NCBI GenBank assembly: GCA_914767885.1
Contig: CAJZBQ010000054.1
Span: forward strand, 310,001 to 374,000
From: Blepharisma stoltei
Taxonomy: Eukaryota > Ciliophora > Heterotrichea > Heterotrichida > Blepharismidae
Direction: 5' to 3'
DNA: 64,000 nucleotides
The notes beneath the pieces were generated by a model. The model worked only from the letters and a program-made list of their open reading frames with translations, searched no databases and was not told where the DNA came from. Below, one piece after another: positions 1 to 11,287 of this stretch; positions within the stretch are counted from its first letter, which is position 1, and every line of letters starts with the position of its first letter. Position numbers and translations under genes: made by a program.

Positions 1-212
1 AGATGGTTATGCAACAAAACCCATCTGATATAGATACTGATAGGATGCCTGATTTAAGAGAGTCAGTTGAGTCGACAGAAACCTTGAGTGGCCCGGGAAG
101 TTCGGTAAATCAAATAGACGAAATGAGCTGGGTGAAGCTAGATAACTCTATTGAGCACTCAGGAATTGACAAGCGTGTTTCTTCGATTTTAAAGAAAATT
201 GATTCGTGCTAA
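1..212 (+). CDS. 3' end of an unrecognised gene
   Basis: The frame is open from base 3 to a TAA at 210-212, giving at least 69 residues of a protein whose start lies left of the window. The segment is hydrophilic and rich in Ser, Asp and Glu, with no domain I recognise. It ends in a Lys-rich stretch followed by DSC. It may be the disordered tail of a larger protein. Confidence 0.5.
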   Translation, partial: MVMQQNPSDIDTDRMPDLRESVESTETLSGPGSSVNQIDEMSWVKLDNSIEHSGIDKRVSSILKKIDSC

Positions 213-651
213 TTAATATGTGTTCTAAATGTCAAGAAAAGGTAAATAATTCAGTTTATAGCAGATTGTTATATAATAATCCTAATTGAAAATTAACCTG
301 CTTTAAGAAAAATAATGCTTTAAATTATTATTTGTTAGATCACAGCACTTAAAATAAGAAATTTATCATATTATAATTTATAGCTCAAAGCAAGTTCCGC
401 AAAGACTAAATATTTTTAAGCGTCAAATTGAAGCTATCTCTTATACTATTATGGAGAAATCCAATGAAGTGTATCTCAAAGACAGCTAATTTGATTCAGC
501 CATTTGAGTTTATTTGCATATAGTATGCATTATTGATATATTCAATTATCAATTTCTAATAATTCTTAATATATAAATACAAATTCATAAAGAATTTTTT
601 ATTATATATTTGAGAGCTAAATAGAGAAGATAATTATAATTAATATCATAA
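213..651. other. AT-rich intergenic stretch
   Basis: I see no convincing frame or repeat here. The stretch separates the first gene's stop from the EF-hand gene's start. Confidence 0.5.
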
Positions 652-2579
652 ATGGATAGACCAAATGTAGCACGAAATTTTAGCAATACCTCAACTATGA
701 AATCTCCATCAACATCTGACTTTACTGTGATTTCAGATCAAGAACTCAGCCATTTCCAAAAAATGAGTAAATTCTAAGCAGTCTCTGATTCAGAAAAAAT
801 TAAAGAGCTTTGGAGGAAGTTCAGAGAAGGCTCAAACTCCAAAAATGGGAAAATCGCCAAAGACACCTTTATCACATTGGTGAAAAAGCATTTTAAGCTC
901 TTAAATGACAACATTCCCAGCCTTTTATTCAGAAGTAATCATCATTTAGGATTTGGGATAAGACGTTACACAGAAAAAGGCCAGACTGAAGTTTTAGATA
1001 ACAAAATAGAATTGCATGATATTATACTAGCATTAACTTTACTATCAAGAATGACGTATGAGAAAAAGCTTGAGCTGGTATTTGATTTAACTGATGTAGA
1101 TGAAGATGGATGTTTATAACACTTTCCCTTGAATAGCCCGATAACGGCTGGCTTCATCCCGTTATCGGGCTATCAAGGGAAAGAGTTATATCCCCAGACG
1201 AAATCTTTAGGATGATTGAAGGTATTGAAAGAGTTTTTGCCAAAGAAAATTCTGATATAAAGCTGGACAGTCGAATTCTTCAAGAAGAACTGAGTAGGGA
1301 AAAAGCAATCAGAAAATATGATTGGGCTATGAAAAGCGTAGGGCAGCTTGAATCTCGGTGCATGAAAGAAGACGGGCTCGTTACTTTTCAAGAATTCAAT
1401 GAAGTCCTAGTCAAAATGCCTTTGCTGAGAAGCCAATTTTTGCCGAGATATACAGATCTAAAATCAGTTTTAAGAAACGCTTATATGGAGCCTGCTTTAG
1501 AAGTTTCTGATGAAAGACTTGAAGATTTTTTGGTTTTTCGCTATGAAATGCAGGCTCTTTTTTCAGACAGCGTAAAATCTGCAAGAAAAAAGATTAGATT
1601 AGATTAATTAGTTTGAGCGGGTCACGGAGGTTTATTTCAGCCTCTACCCAGCGCTGCCAGCTTCAGGCTTGCGCCCTATGCACCGGCTCTGTTGCTCACT
1701 CCATTTTCTGTCGACGTCACCAAAAAATGGTGACGTCGCCATCTGACAGGGAGACTCACCCAGGTACTCCTTTGATCAGGGTCTAGTGACCCGGCGCCGT
1801 CCTTTCTGGGGAGGGGGAAAAGTAGCCTTCGGAGTCTTCTTCAGGTCCCCAAGCTCCACTACAAGCTTCCTCCTTCCTTCTAGTCCTGAAGTGTGACTCC
1901 TGATTCTGCGGCTCTGGTCTTCTCGTCTTTGTGAGAGGCAAAAAACCTTGTCGTGGTGTCCCGACCAAGGTAAAAAACCCACCCTGGACACAATATCCAG
2001 GCCCCGTTTACTTCTTAGACCCGTATTCCAAGAGGGTACGGGAGAAGGACGGGTCGGATGGCTCGCCATTTTAATTGTGTCGCAAGAAAAAGAAGATGAA
2101 GAGAATTGGCAGAAACCCAAGACGCTATTGAAAGGCTGCCTTCAATTCAAAAACCATCAAAAATCAAAGCACAGCCTGATTATGTCCACAAAGAATGCCC
2201 TGGACTTGTGAGAACTAGTGAAAATAGAGATATTGCGCTGCCTCCTGGTGTGTGGGAATACAACTCAATGGGAAATAAAGTGTATGTCAGAGAAAGCAAT
2301 ATTAAGGGCAAAGTCGAGGTAAAACAAGTAGACCGAGATAAAGCACTAGCAATGATAATTCCTGAAAGACCTGTCAAAAAAGCATTGGAGGCGCTTAAAA
2401 GGCAGCATGAAAATGAGCATACTAGGAATGAGGATGAAGAAGCAGTTAGTTGCGAGGCTCTCATTTCAAAAGTTAATGCACAGGTGGATGATACTAAAAG
2501 AAAAAAGAAAGAAATTCAGCCTTATATTGTAATTCATCCAAATACGAACCCAAATAAGGTTTTAAGGGAGCTAAAATAA
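652..2579 (+). CDS. EF-hand protein, interrupted by one intron and two insertions
   Basis: ATG at 652, stop TAA at 2577-2579. A 15-nt intron occupies 767-781 (GTAAATTCTAAGCAG). Removing 1117-1190 and 1591-2091 leaves 446 codons in one frame. The first insertion falls inside an EF-hand loop: DVDEDGCL before it and SPDE after it join to a canonical 12-residue loop with Asp at 1, 3 and 5, Gly at 6 and Glu at 12. A second, weaker EF-hand-like stretch (EDGLVTFQEF) follows. The C-terminal third is basic, with no domain I recognise. The protein resembles frequenin/calcineurin-B-like calcium sensors with an added tail. Role inferred: calcium binding. Confidence 0.8.
1117..1190. other. 74-bp palindromic TA-bounded IES in an EF-hand loop
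   Basis: Two arms of about 28 bp (starting ACACTTTCCCTTGA) are near-perfect inverted repeats around a short loop. TA at 1115-1116 and 1189-1190 are the only pair that restores both the frame and the calcium-binding loop. Confidence 0.85.
1591..2091 (-). mobile_element. GC-rich direct-repeat-flanked element A
   Basis: GCAAGAAAAA occurs at 1581-1590 and again at 2082-2091, flanking about 500 bp that are far more GC-rich than the surroundings and lack a sustained frame. The left side carries GATTA repeats (1592-1606). Read from the right, the element starts AAAATGGCGAG, like other members of the class. Removal (501 nt) rejoins the EF-hand gene. Likely a retroposon with a target-site duplication. 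Confidence 0.7.
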
Positions 2580-2610
2580 TTTTGATATAAAATAGATTTA
2601 GTTAGTCATT

Positions 2611-2943
2611 TTAACGATCGTCTCCGCAAAAAGAGGTATTTGGAGTATTTTCTCCAGATCTCATTGACTTATGAGTCGATGCCCGAGTAACTAAGTAGAT
2701 AGCGCTGGAAGTTTTCGCTTCGGATTTACCAGTATAGTTCATATACTGAGCTTTCCTTCTATCAAGGAAGCCTCTTAATATTCCTTGAATTTTTATAATG
2801 TCTGAATGCTTGAAAGTTTGCTTAGATAAAAGCGGAGGAGCTACTTAAGTTATACCTTTTGATTCTGGCCTTTCCTCTTCGATTACGTGAAGTTGATACT
2901 CATCATCTGACTTAGATTTTAAGCATGAACAATTATTACCCAT
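2611..2943 (-). CDS. small acylated IQ-motif protein
   Basis: Starts at 2943 (complement), stop TAA at 2611-2613, 105 residues after removing a 15-nt intron at 2841-2855 (GTATAACTTAAGTAG on the coding strand). The N-terminus MGNNCSC has Gly2 and nearby cysteines, which fits N-myristoylation plus palmitoylation. An IQ motif (IIKIQGILRGFLDRRKA) starts near residue 45. Such proteins tether calmodulin-family light chains to membranes. Role inferred; no full-length family recognised. Confidence 0.75.
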
Positions 2944-3105
2944 TATATTTGGATTAATTAGTTTAATTCAAAAAACTAGTTTAATAAGAAGAAATTATTT
3001 AAATATTCTATAAAGATTTTAAAAAATTAATATTATTTTAACAAAAATCCCAAGAATTTTGAAGCCATAAGAGAATTAATTATTAAATTAAGAATTTCTC
3101 ACTTC

Positions 3106-4516
3106 CTAAGCTGTTTGTACTTCATCCAATTTTGCAAGCCCAGAGAATATTTTTTCAGCAGTTTCTTTTGGATTATCAAAATAAAGTTGATGCCCTGCAT
3201 TAGAAACAATTTCAATAACAACATTTTGTGAGTTTATTTCTTTGTTTTGATGTGCTCCATCTATTTTCATCCAGTCTGTGTCTCCATAAAGGAAAAGAAT
3301 TGGGACATTTTTCAATCTATCGCATAGTGGCGAATAGGCATATTGAAATTCTCTCAAAATTTCTGGCAATGCATGCTCTCCACTTCCAGGGCATAAATTT
3401 ACCTGCTGAAAATAAATCTTCACTAACGCTAGCTCTTCTTCTTTCCATCCTCTGAAAGACCCAGTCAAATAATGATTTACAAACTTCTTTCCAAATGGAC
3501 CTATTTTTCTTAAAATTGTTGCAGGAGTTATATTTTTCCTTCATAAATAATGAGAAAATTTATGAAGTAGATTTTGGAAGAAGCTAACTCTCTCTCCGTG
3601 AGCGAACAAAACCATTGGAAAAATCCTTATTTTTTGGGTAAAACACCCTCAGTAAGCAAATAAAAATTTATTTATACAAATTTTTTATGAAAAAACATTT
3701 TGATATATAAATGATTATTAGTATAATGAAATCTCTAGCTATTTCTGTTTAATTTTAACAAACTGCACTTTAAAAAAATAAATTTTATAATTTATTTAAA
3801 TTTTGAAAAAAAGTTATGAGCGAATAAAATTGTTTTGTACTCACTGAGAGGAGAGTAAGTTTTTTAACAGGTTCATTTTCTTTAACTTTAGAAACTCCAG
3901 CAGGAGATATCAAAATTAATTTTTCAACCCTATCAGGGTGCTCTTCTGTATAGCATCCAGCAATATAGCCTCCAAAAGAATGTCCACATAGTATCATTTT
4001 TTCTAGGCCTAAATATTGCCTGCATACTTCTAATGGTTTTGTAAAAAATTCTTCACTTTCTTTGTGACCTTTAGCTGTGAAGTTTGGCCTGCTTGATCTT
4101 CCCATTCCAAGAAGGTCTAAGCAGTAAACTCGATAATGAAGGGCCAAATGCCTTAAGATTTTGAAAAACATCATCCCCATTCCAAGATAGCCATGAAGGA
4201 GAACTAATGGTGGATTAGATGATTCACCGGCCATAAGGCAATAAATTGAATGATATTCATTAATAGGTATAGAAATTTCCCATAGATGGCGTTGCTTACC
4301 CTTGATTTGCCCATGAGGAAATTTTTTTGGTTTGACCAAACCATATGGTACTGGTCGAACCAAAAAATTTCCCCAGTGGGCAAATCAAGGGCAAACAGCG
4401 CCATCTATGGGAAATTTCTATATCCTCTGTGTGGTAATATTGACTCCTGACAAAGAAATCAGCTTCTTTTCTGCTTCTTCAAGAGCTTGGAAGTTAAGAG
4501 CAGACCATTGAACCAT
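3106..4516 (-). CDS. ABHD5/CGI-58-like alpha/beta hydrolase, two IESs
   Basis: Start at 4516 (complement; MVQWSALNFQALEEAEKK), stop TAG at 3106-3108. Removing 4270-4422 and 3587-3857 gives 329 codons. The fold's landmarks are present: LLHGYLG oxyanion region, LLGMGRSSRP, nucleophile elbow GHSFGG with Ser, the acid-loop region LYGDTDWM, and the terminal AGHQLYFDNP with the catalytic His. The family includes ABHD4/ABHD5 lysophospholipid enzymes and lipase co-activators. Unlike human ABHD5, a Ser nucleophile is present, so catalysis is possible. One TGA is read as Trp (YLWRKN). Both insertions sit at TA and the junctions are in frame. Confidence 0.88.
3587..3857. mobile_element. Family 1 MITE-like IES (in ABHD5-like gene)
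   Basis: TA at 3585-3586 and 3856-3857. The left end ACTCTCTCTCCGTGAGCG is matched in inverted form by GTACTCACTGAGAGGAGAGT at the right. The AT-rich core shares ATGAAATCTCTAGCTA and a run near TGTTTAATTTTA with other copies. Confidence 0.85.
4270..4422. mobile_element. Family 2 palindromic IES (in ABHD5-like gene)
   Basis: Both ends read TATAGAAATTTCCCATAGAT inwards and almost the whole element is one hairpin. TA at 4268-4269 and 4421-4422 restores QRIPIN across the junction. A related copy lies at 59572-59727. Confidence 0.88.
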
Positions 4517-4566
4517 CTAATATTTTCTCTTAAAAATGGAGACTATTTAATTTCTTATAATAAAAT

Positions 4567-6624
4567 TTAATTTGTTTGTGATTTTATGAATTTCTCAATT
4601 AATTTCATGATATCTGCAGAGGTCGGGTTAAATACAAAATTAGGAGGGTATTCTATTTTAATCTTTTTAGGATTTTCTTGAGATCCTTGTAATGCTCCTG
4701 CAGCTGTGTTAAGCAAATGTCCTTTGCTTTCATAAAAAGTATTGAGGTCGTTGATATATTTTCTTTTGCATTCTCTTATATATTCAGTTAAAATTCTGTC
4801 CCTTTGAAAGTCTGGGATATTTGGCATGATTTTTGATGGTGATCGAGATTTGCCTTTTCCTGATTTAGGTTTGGGCCTTGGACTAATATAGGTTGGTATT
4901 GTTTGGTTTCAGAGCTCTATTAGAGAGCTCCACCTTTCATTTTTCTTTTTTACGTACTCTGCCCAAGCTTTTTGAATCTTTTCAGCACAGGAATAATAGT
5001 CTTCGAAATGGGTCGGAATTTCTCTCATTCTGGCACTCATTCTTATCAAGCTTAAAATCTTTTTCTTGACTGTTTTTTCCATTATCATTTTTATACTGCT
5101 ACAATACAGTTTCAATAAAGGTCCTGCTCTCAATAAATTAACATCATAAGCAGTCATATCGCTTTGCTTTTTTTTGTAAAACAGCTGCAGCTTCCTAGCA
5201 GAGCCATTTTCTTTTAGCTTCATAAGAGTCTTGCTTTTTTCATTGCACCTTCTTTCATTCATAATTTCATAAGCCTGTGCAAATTTGATTAAAATGATCC
5301 ACACCCTCTGCTGTGCTTGCAAAACAGTTTTAGCTTCTTCGAATTCTCTCTTTTTTCTTTCTTCTTCTCTTTTAATTTCATTCCTGATAATCATCATTTC
5401 TGCTCTTTTTTTCTTCTCCAATAAAATTTGCTTTTTTCTTTCGACTGTTTGCTGGTGCCTTATTTCTCATGTTAAAGATTTTTCTGAGAGTTCTGTCACT
5501 AATTTTAGGTTTCTTTTTTGTGTGTATTTTGCTCGATATTTAGTTAAATCTTTTTCCATTTCTCTGGCTACGTCATTTTGATAGTAATCTCTATTTTCTC
5601 TTGGCTCGCTTTTGTTGTGGCTTGAATGATGCTCTTTTTCCCTTCCGAAATGGATTCTAATTGAATAATTTGAATCTGCAATGGCAAAAATTCCTAACTC
5701 TCCTTATATTAAAAAATATTTGATATTTAGGTCATAATTATTAAAATGAAATCTCTAGCTAATTCTGTTTAATTTTAAATATCCTGCATTTTAAAACATA
5801 AATTAAACTAATATTTGTTTTAAAATATTGTCCCAGGATTGTTTTAATTTCACAAAACAAAATTAACCCTTCATGAGTAAGCTTATTGTTTCTGCTTTGA
5901 ATTTTAAGCCAGGATCAGAAACTTCAAAAGTGTATGACTTCGAAACTTGGTCATGTGTTGCTTCATTCGGCATAATTGTAGTTCTTGACACATATGTTAT
6001 GACTTTTCCTTTTAAAACTTTTAGCATAACTCTCATAGGGCATTTCTTACCCTTTGTAATTACACGATAGTAATGCCCATCAGCAATTTCCAAATAATCA
6101 TCTACAGCCTCTCCTTCTGTCAGCTCAATTCTTCGATTTCCCAAGCTTTTATTAGAAATCACCATTTCCAGCCTATTCAGCATTTTTGTGAAATCTTGGT
6201 TTGTAGGCAATTTCTTATGACTTAGGTCTGCTTTTAAAGTTTCTTCACGAGTTGAATTAGGAGCATAACTAATTGAAAAAGATTTTTTTGCTAATTTTTC
6301 ATTTTCTATCAGTGTTAATCCACTAATACTGCTTCTAGGAGGTTTTTGAGGGAAATAAAGGTCCATTTCATACTGAGAGTCATCTGGGTTGGCATGGTCA
6401 ATCTCGTCAAAATTTCCTGAGAGATTTTCATGCAGTAAATTATGCCTATTGGTAACCGAAGGCTTATCAATTGTACTGATTAAATTTCCTATAAGAAGTT
6501 TGGGTCTTATAAGCGAAGAAGCTGTCGCGCAGCGAGTTGACAAGGGCTCAGCCAGACTAGCATGGGATCTTTTCGCTACAGAATAAGCAGTTTGAGGTCT
6601 TGATCTGTCAGTATATTTATTCAT
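4567..6624 (-). CDS. IQ/coiled-coil protein with N-terminal all-beta region, one IES
   Basis: Start at 6624 (complement; MNKYTDRSRPQTAYS), stop near 4567; 624 residues after removing 5697-5879 (183 nt). Residues about 150-280 look like a beta-sandwich (GHYYRVITKGKKCPMRV, then TFEVSDPGLKF and SIRIHFGRE), and the IES sits inside this region. The C-terminal half is charged coiled coil with an IQ-like AEKIQKAWAEYVKKK near residue 520. Two TGA codons read as Trp. Architecture resembles ciliate cytoskeletal or calmodulin-binding proteins; function not assigned. Confidence 0.75.
5697..5879. mobile_element. Degenerate Family 1 IES
   Basis: TA at 5695-5696 and 5878-5879. One end (AACTCTCCTT) and the core ATGAAATCTCTAGCTAATTC match Family 1; the other end has decayed. 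Without removal the frame would end at TAA 5863-5865. With removal ISLGIFAIADSNY reads through. Confidence 0.72.
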
Positions 6625-6687
6625 TTTTAATACGTTTATAGACTTTAAAAAATGAAACCATTAATTGATTAAGAATGAAATGTTATC

Positions 6688-8547
6688 TTAACTAGGGCAC
6701 ATTTGCATGTTAGCTCTAATATGATATGCTTGAAGTGACCCTATATAATGCCAAATTGCAGCTGCTACTACAAAACAATGCCAAATATTATGCGAGTTCC
6801 CAAAGTTATCAAATTTTCCTGGGTAAAGTCTTTCTGGCACTCTTGCAATATAAATCAGCACACCTACAATGTAGCTTGCAGCCATCATTAGATAGCAAGC
6901 GAAAGCTGTCAAAAAGTAGTGAGATTCTTCACTAAATAGCGCTTACAAGTAAACCAAATGTACTGCAGGGATAACTCCAAGTAGTCCAAGCACCAAAAAG
7001 ATTGTTCCTCGAAACCATCGTAACTCTGCTTTTTGGAATTTTGGCATCATTTGATACAGCATAAGTTCTTTTGCAAGCCTTAATTTTATTAATTGTCTAC
7101 CGTTATGCTCTACCCGCTTAGTAAAAGGCTTTGCCTTGTGCTGCTCCTTCCTAAAAGGGTCTTAGGAAGTCAGAGAGCTTTGCTGCCATGCTCATGCCAA
7201 TGCTAGTGCATTTCAGGAAATTCGAAAATTCTAATTTTCTTGATAGACAAGATGGGCAGTGCTGGGCTTTTCTCAACTCCAAGCTCCATCTCTTAGAAAG
7301 AAAAAACCTTTCTGAGCATGGGAGGGATAACCTTGTGCATCACCAGAAGGTAAAAACCTGCGGATACACATCTTCTGATACTATTCTCCTTTCCATAAAG
7401 TCCTTGGGCGGCCAGCTGCAGGTGTTAAGAGTGTGTGTCGACTCACCACACCATTTTAAATGCATATCATTGATACAGCAAAAACAATTAAGCTTGCAAT
7501 AGTCATTCCTGTCAAATACATAATGATATATTCTAAATAAACGTTACTTTCATGGCAATAAAAAGGATAGTAAATAGCTGGATAAAACGAACCAGCAATT
7601 AAAAATGATATCCCCGCATAGTCCAGCCTCGCCAAAGTGCGACACGCTTCATGCGAATAGTCTTTCCATAAGTGAAAAATAGTAGAGCACCCCAAGCACA
7701 TAATAGCACTTACTAAAAATATCACAACAGGCCATCTTGATAAATGATGCCTAATTGCATACTCCGGATAAGGGTTATAAATATCAATCCAATCTAGCTC
7801 TTTACTATCAATCACTTTAACCAATCTCGCTAGTTTTTCTTTTAAAGGATAGAATTTTTCAGTCCCGTTTAAAGCTTGCAAATCTGCGTAGATATCAGTG
7901 ATTTTATGCTCAAGTCTTTCTCCATAAGAATGAGCTTCATGAAGCAAATCTATAAGCTTATCTTGAAAACTCTGTTCATATTTATAAGCAATAGAACCGA
8001 TTTCGTGGATTGTGGAAACGCTGACTTGATAGCTGCTGAGTATGGTTGACTTGAGATCTTCAATTATATGAGGGTTAGTGATGCTGGAGCTAATGCCAAA
8101 CCACGTGACAGTGTAATAAATGAACATAATGAACAATAGAGCATGAGCACCTTTATGGCTTGGCTTCCCGATCTTTCCTGGAGGGAAGGAGGAGAGCTAG
8201 TCTAATCAAGTAATATTGGTTTGGCATCTCCCCAAATGGAAGAAGCCTTGCTTCATGTGGTTCTGTCACTTGGAGAGTTGGCCAAACCAACATTAGTTGG
8301 CTCGATCAACTCTCCTCTTTTCCTTTGGAAAAGATCAGGAAGCCCAAACCATAAAGGTGTTTTGGTATATGACTCCAATTAAATGCGTCCATACATTGAC
8401 TGATTCATTATGTATCATGAATAAGCTTTTTAGGATTCTTTTGGGAGATCTGAAGTATAAACGGTAGCCCTTATGGATAAAATCATTGTCTCGTAAGAAT
8501 TCATGCTCTTGATCAATAGAGCCTATCCTTTCTTCAGGAATTTTCAT
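6688..8547 (-). CDS. PAQR-family (adiponectin/progestin receptor type) membrane protein
   Basis: Start at 8547 (complement), stop TAA at 6688-6690; 397 residues after removing 8137-8367, 7051-7470 and a 15-nt intron at 6932-6946 (GTAAGCGCTATTTAG). Family signatures: NESVNVWTHLIG before the first helix, STIFHLW, RLDYAGIS, then RVPERLYPGKFD and SHNIWHCFVV near the end. The conserved His/Asp set that binds zinc in AdipoRs is visible. An inserted soluble loop of about 100 residues after the first helix is longer than in animal members. Multi-pass membrane receptor or ceramidase-like enzyme inferred. Confidence 0.88.
7051..7470 (-). mobile_element. GC-rich direct-repeat-flanked element in PAQR gene
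   Basis: Flanked by ATCATTTGATACAGCA (7046-7061) and ATCATTGATACAGCA (7466-7480), the same repeat with one T difference. The insert is comparatively GC-rich and non-coding. In complement it begins TTTAAAATGGTGTGG and contains GGTTTTTACCTT, shared with element A. Removal of 420 nt restores the frame; keeping the left copy's extra T would not. Confidence 0.75.
8137..8367. mobile_element. Inverted-repeat IES in PAQR gene
   Basis: Arms of about 50 bp: CACCTTTATGGCTTGGCTTC on the left is mirrored by the complement of GCCCAAACCATAAAGGTG on the right. TA at 8137-8138 and 8368-8369 gives GVILFIMF in frame. It lies in the first transmembrane helix. Confidence 0.82.
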
Positions 8548-9361
8548 TTTATTATTACTTATATTGAAATTGGTGCAATTGCTATTTTGTATGATACAGT
8601 AAAAGCTTGAGTGGATAATAATTAACCATTAAACATTTTCTTTTACTTCCTATGATAACTATCAAAATTGAATTTTTAAAAATAATATTTATTGCAACAA
8701 TTAATATTATTTGAAATTATGATCAAAATATAAATAAAAATTTAAAATAAGAAAATTCCTTATAGTTCGTTTTATTTACTAGAAAATTAAATACAAATTA
8801 AATGAGGGAATTTAGGAAGCATGCTTTGCGAGACAGATAAAAGAATTAGAATAACAATATTTTTTTCAACAATTATTGAGAGATTTTATTTTTTGGGTCA
8901 TATTTCCGCATTCTTTGTAATCTATACACTTCCTTAAGTCGAGTTAATATTATCATATATTTCCAATTAGTTTATACTCATCTAATAGGTTCTAATGCTA
9001 AAGCCCAATATCTCTTAATCTGCACATGTTTAAAATAATACTCATCTATTAAAACCCATAGTTATTTATATAAAAATGAATCTATTCAATCTTTTTTGAA
9101 CTATTTATTTATATTTATCAATTCATGCTTCTTTATAAATGGATTTTTAAAATTTTTTATTATAATTTCTCATTTTCATTAAATTACATCTTTAAAAATT
9201 ATGAAACAAAATTATCTTAATATTGATTATAGTAAATTAACATTAATCTAGAATTATATTCCAAGAAAGTTCTAAACTAATTCGCAACAATTATTTAGAA
9301 AAATTAAAGAATAACTATATATTTTATAATAAATTTTAGCACTTATTTAAATTTATACTTC
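8548..9361. other. AT-rich intergenic region
   Basis: Very AT-rich and without a sustained frame under the UGA=Trp code. It holds the PAQR promoter side and the F-box gene's 3' side. No repeat recognised. Confidence 0.5.
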
Positions 9362-10144
9362 TTATTCCTTTTTGCCTACATTAATCTTTCTCTGAATCAG
9401 CCAATTATAAGTAATTTCTTCTCCGCTTGCTATTTTTCAGAACCTTATTTTATTGTCTTGCAATCACTTGTCATTTATTTTGTATCAAAATTTTGCATTA
9501 TTTTTATTTATCAAGCCGCATTTATGATAGGGATCATCTGCATGGCATTGGCATTTTTTGCATATTTTTCTCAATAGCAGAGGGCATAGAGCACTAGAAT
9601 AAGAAGATTTATGACAAAAATAGCAATGATTTAATAAATTCCCAAAATAAACCTCAAACGGATCAATAATTTGTCCAGTATCCATAAAGTAGTCTCTTCT
9701 AAGCAAATATAACCAAATTTCTTTTGATAAAAATATTGTGTATCATTCTTTTGATACTCTTCTCAATATCATAAGTTCTTCTATTGTGAAATATTTATAA
9801 ATTTCTTTAAGAGTTCTTGACAACTTGGTTTCTACTCTAATATCTAGTTTTTGTGGCTTGTTTAAGATAGGATGTTGCCTATTTATATTGTTTAATCATT
9901 GATTGAATGTTGAGATATCTGAGTCATTTGAAAGAGTGGACAAATAGTTATAATCAAATATATATGTTGAATTAATTGGATTGTAGCACTGAAGATGTAG
10001 AAATGAAAAGCCAGATTTTGATGCTTGAATAATGGCTGGAGTTGATATAAGAGCATGTGAGCATGAATTGCATATTTTATCTGTCACATTGTCCACTAAT
10101 AAAAAGTCGCTTTCGATATTCCCAAATGAATAGCTTTCTAACAT
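9362..10144 (-). CDS. F-box-like protein with C-terminal cysteine cluster
   Basis: Start at 10144 (complement), stop TAA at 9362-9364, 260 residues, uninterrupted. Residues near 115-145 (TIEELMILRRVSKEWYTIF, then LSKEIW) fit an F-box helix bundle. This is followed by a Cys/His-rich segment (CYFCHKSS, CKKCQCHADD) that could bind zinc. An N-terminal CNSCSH may belong to a second metal site. Five TGA codons are read as Trp. Likely an SCF-type substrate adaptor; substrate unknown. Confidence 0.68.
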
Positions 10145-10349
10145 TTAATATAGAAATTGCAAAAATAAATATAAACATTTATTGCCAAATTAAATAATTT
10201 CAATCAATACATCTATATTACTTCATATATTTAAAGTTAATAACTGTAATCTTTCCACTCAGTGGAGAAAGGCAAGTATAACTAAAAAATTTCAAAATTG
10301 TTTCAAAGAAATGGTCAATCTTGATCTCCAGTAATAAATAAAACTAATT

Positions 10350-10865
10350 ATGGAAAACAAGCTAATTTTCGAAGAAGCAACAGAATGTCCAATATGCTTA
10401 GAAACGTTTCATTTACCAGCTTCAACTCCATGCGGGCATAATTTTTGCATTGAATGCATGCAAAAGCTGTTAAAGCACCGCTTTTATAGAATGAAGTGTC
10501 CTATATGCAGATCGCTTATTCCAAAATCTGGATATAAATTAAACAAGTTGCTTGATGAATTATTGTCAGTTATTAACCCAACTGGATCTTCGAAAAATAA
10601 AATCAATGATATTAACTTTTTAGCTCAGAACCGCAGAAAAAATATGTTTCATGTCAGAAAAATAATTATGCTACTAGCTATAGTGATGGGTTTTATAGTT
10701 GCAAGGAAGAACATTTCAATAGCGTTTATAAATAAACTATGATTTATTTTATCCAAATTCTCGTCTATTGTTGCAACAGTTTTATTTGGGCAGTATGCAG
10801 TTTTTGGTCAGATGTTTATATCGAACTTTATTAGTATTGTGTTTAGATCAAGCATAGTTTGGTAA
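10350..10865 (+). CDS. RING-finger membrane protein (probable E3 ligase)
   Basis: ATG at 10350, stop TAA at 10863-10865, 171 residues. A C3HC4 RING occupies residues 12-55 (CPICLETF, CGHNFCIECM, CPICRSL). Two or three hydrophobic segments follow (IIMLLAIVMGFIV and the last 45 residues), so the RING faces the cytosol of an internal membrane. One TGA is read as Trp. Compact RING plus C-terminal membrane helices recalls RNF5/RNF185-like ligases, though the match is only architectural. Confidence 0.82.
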
Positions 10866-11287
10866 TTGTAATAAATTTTAAATCCCAAAAAGTGCTACTT
10901 TATATTTACTTTTAAATTTCTGTTAATTGGTTTTTTTATAAAAATAATTTACCATTATAACTCAAGTATTATTTTCATGGAGATTAAAACCATGAATAAT
11001 AAGATTATCAATAAAACTAAAATAATTTAATAAAATGCATTACTCATAAAAGAATTTAACTTCATATTTATTTGCTAAAATAGTTTATTTATTTAGTTAA
11101 GTTAAATCCAGCTTAAATTACATTAATGCTTAATAACTACTTTATTGTTTAAAATAATTAAAAAAGAGTAAATCGTTAATTAAATTAATTTAATTCAAAT
11201 TAAAATAAAACCCAAAATGATCGAATAAATAAGCATAACTAATCCCATATTAAAATATTTAGTTCATATTTCTTATAGTGGATAAAA
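10866..11287. other. AT-rich intergenic region upstream of eRF3
   Basis: No frame or repeat seen. Presumably contains the eRF3 promoter. Confidence 0.45.

Noticed and set aside
1607..2081. GC-rich stretches as rRNA or tRNA genes
   Set aside because: No cloverleaf with proper anticodon stem, and no rRNA core motif, was seen in any of them; flanking direct repeats and disrupted frames explain them better.
1776..2211. Overlapping frames inside GC-rich elements (also 22006-22298 and 30379-30639) as genes
   Set aside because: They overlap on both strands, have protein-unlike composition and lack TGA/Trp logic. They follow from few AT-rich stops in GC-rich DNA.
4567..6624. Two separate genes at 4567-5700 and 5863-6624
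   Set aside because: Same genomic frame, a Family 1 core between them, and a continuous beta-rich region across the junction favour one gene with an IES.
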